Of a stretch of 64,000 nucleotides of DNA, positions 63,979 through 64,000 are shown piece after piece. The stretch is from Rubellicoccus peritrichatus (GTDB taxonomy: Bacteria; Verrucomicrobiota; Verrucomicrobiia; Opitutales; Cerasicoccaceae): contig NZ_CP136920.1 of assembly GCF_033100135.1 (NCBI RefSeq), forward strand, positions 930,001-994,000, in the 5' to 3' direction. The notes under the pieces are model-generated. The model was not told the DNA's origin. It searched no databases and was given only the letters and a program-made list of their open reading frames with translations. Position 1 is the stretch's first letter; the number at the start of each line of letters is the position of its first letter. The position numbers were made by a program, and so were the translations under genes.

Positions 63979-64000
63979 TTTTTTGTCCGGAGTCCATTGT
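63975..64000 (-). CDS. 3' end of an upstream gene (possibly an ECF sigma factor)
   Basis: In the frame ending TGA at 63977-63975 the visible codons read NGLRTKK then stop, overlapping the ATG of the anti-sigma-like gene. The identity as a sigma factor is only inferred from the neighbour. Confidence 0.4.

Overview
The window looks like a chromosomal segment of a marine or sediment Verrucomicrobiota, most likely class Opitutae (Puniceicoccales or Opitutales-like). This assignment is an inference. It rests on giant exported proteins with thrombospondin-type-3, RHS and YadA-head repeats, several families of palindromic intergenic repeats, start codons without recognisable Shine-Dalgarno sequences, and a dnaG-rpoD pair whose primase has lost its zinc ligands. 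No rRNA, tRNA, CRISPR array, transposase or integrase was recognised.

Left part (1-14717, all on the minus strand): three very large exported proteins in tandem. In transcription order they are a 1920-residue fibre-like protein with YadA-head-type repeats around a beta-propeller; a 1172-residue protein with thrombospondin-type-3 repeats and a beta-helix; and a TPR / C39-peptidase-like / RHS protein whose variable C-terminal tip runs off the left edge. Palindromic repeats sit between the first two, and one repeat appears to encode the signal peptide of the second.

15130-19666: a glycerol utilisation locus (glpF, glpK, glpD), preceded by a divergent fragment duplicating the 5' end of glpK. 19804-28317: an exported leucine-rich-repeat protein (minus), then ppnP and the glutamate synthase pair gltB-gltD (plus), ending at a clear terminator.

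28406-35041 (minus): a small lipoprotein, a compact C15-type peptidase overlapping an exported cyclophilin-like protein, an adenylate-forming enzyme of the PaaK type, an exported nucleoside-hydrolase-like protein and a DUF362-like exported protein. 35093-39849 (plus): a TPR lipoprotein and a glycine-rich/cadherin exported protein.

40063-52766 (plus): core genes dnaG, rpoD, a secreted proline-rich protein, tatA, sucA, sucB, lpdA and a divergent purA. sucA, sucB and lpdA supply the complete 2-oxoglutarate dehydrogenase complex. Small repeats lie between them.

52794-57428: a membrane-anchored von Willebrand A protein, a VOC protein, and an AraC-type regulator divergent from a GH4 alpha-galactosidase. 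57779-61156: a thioredoxin-like protein and a TonB-dependent receptor, divergent from an MntR-type regulator. Three copies of a palindrome lie in the shared promoter region, which suggests a manganese-controlled uptake unit. 61331-64000 (minus): a CvfB-type RNA-binding protein, a small membrane protein, and a coupled pair (membrane anti-sigma-like protein plus secreted proline-rich protein) following an off-edge gene.
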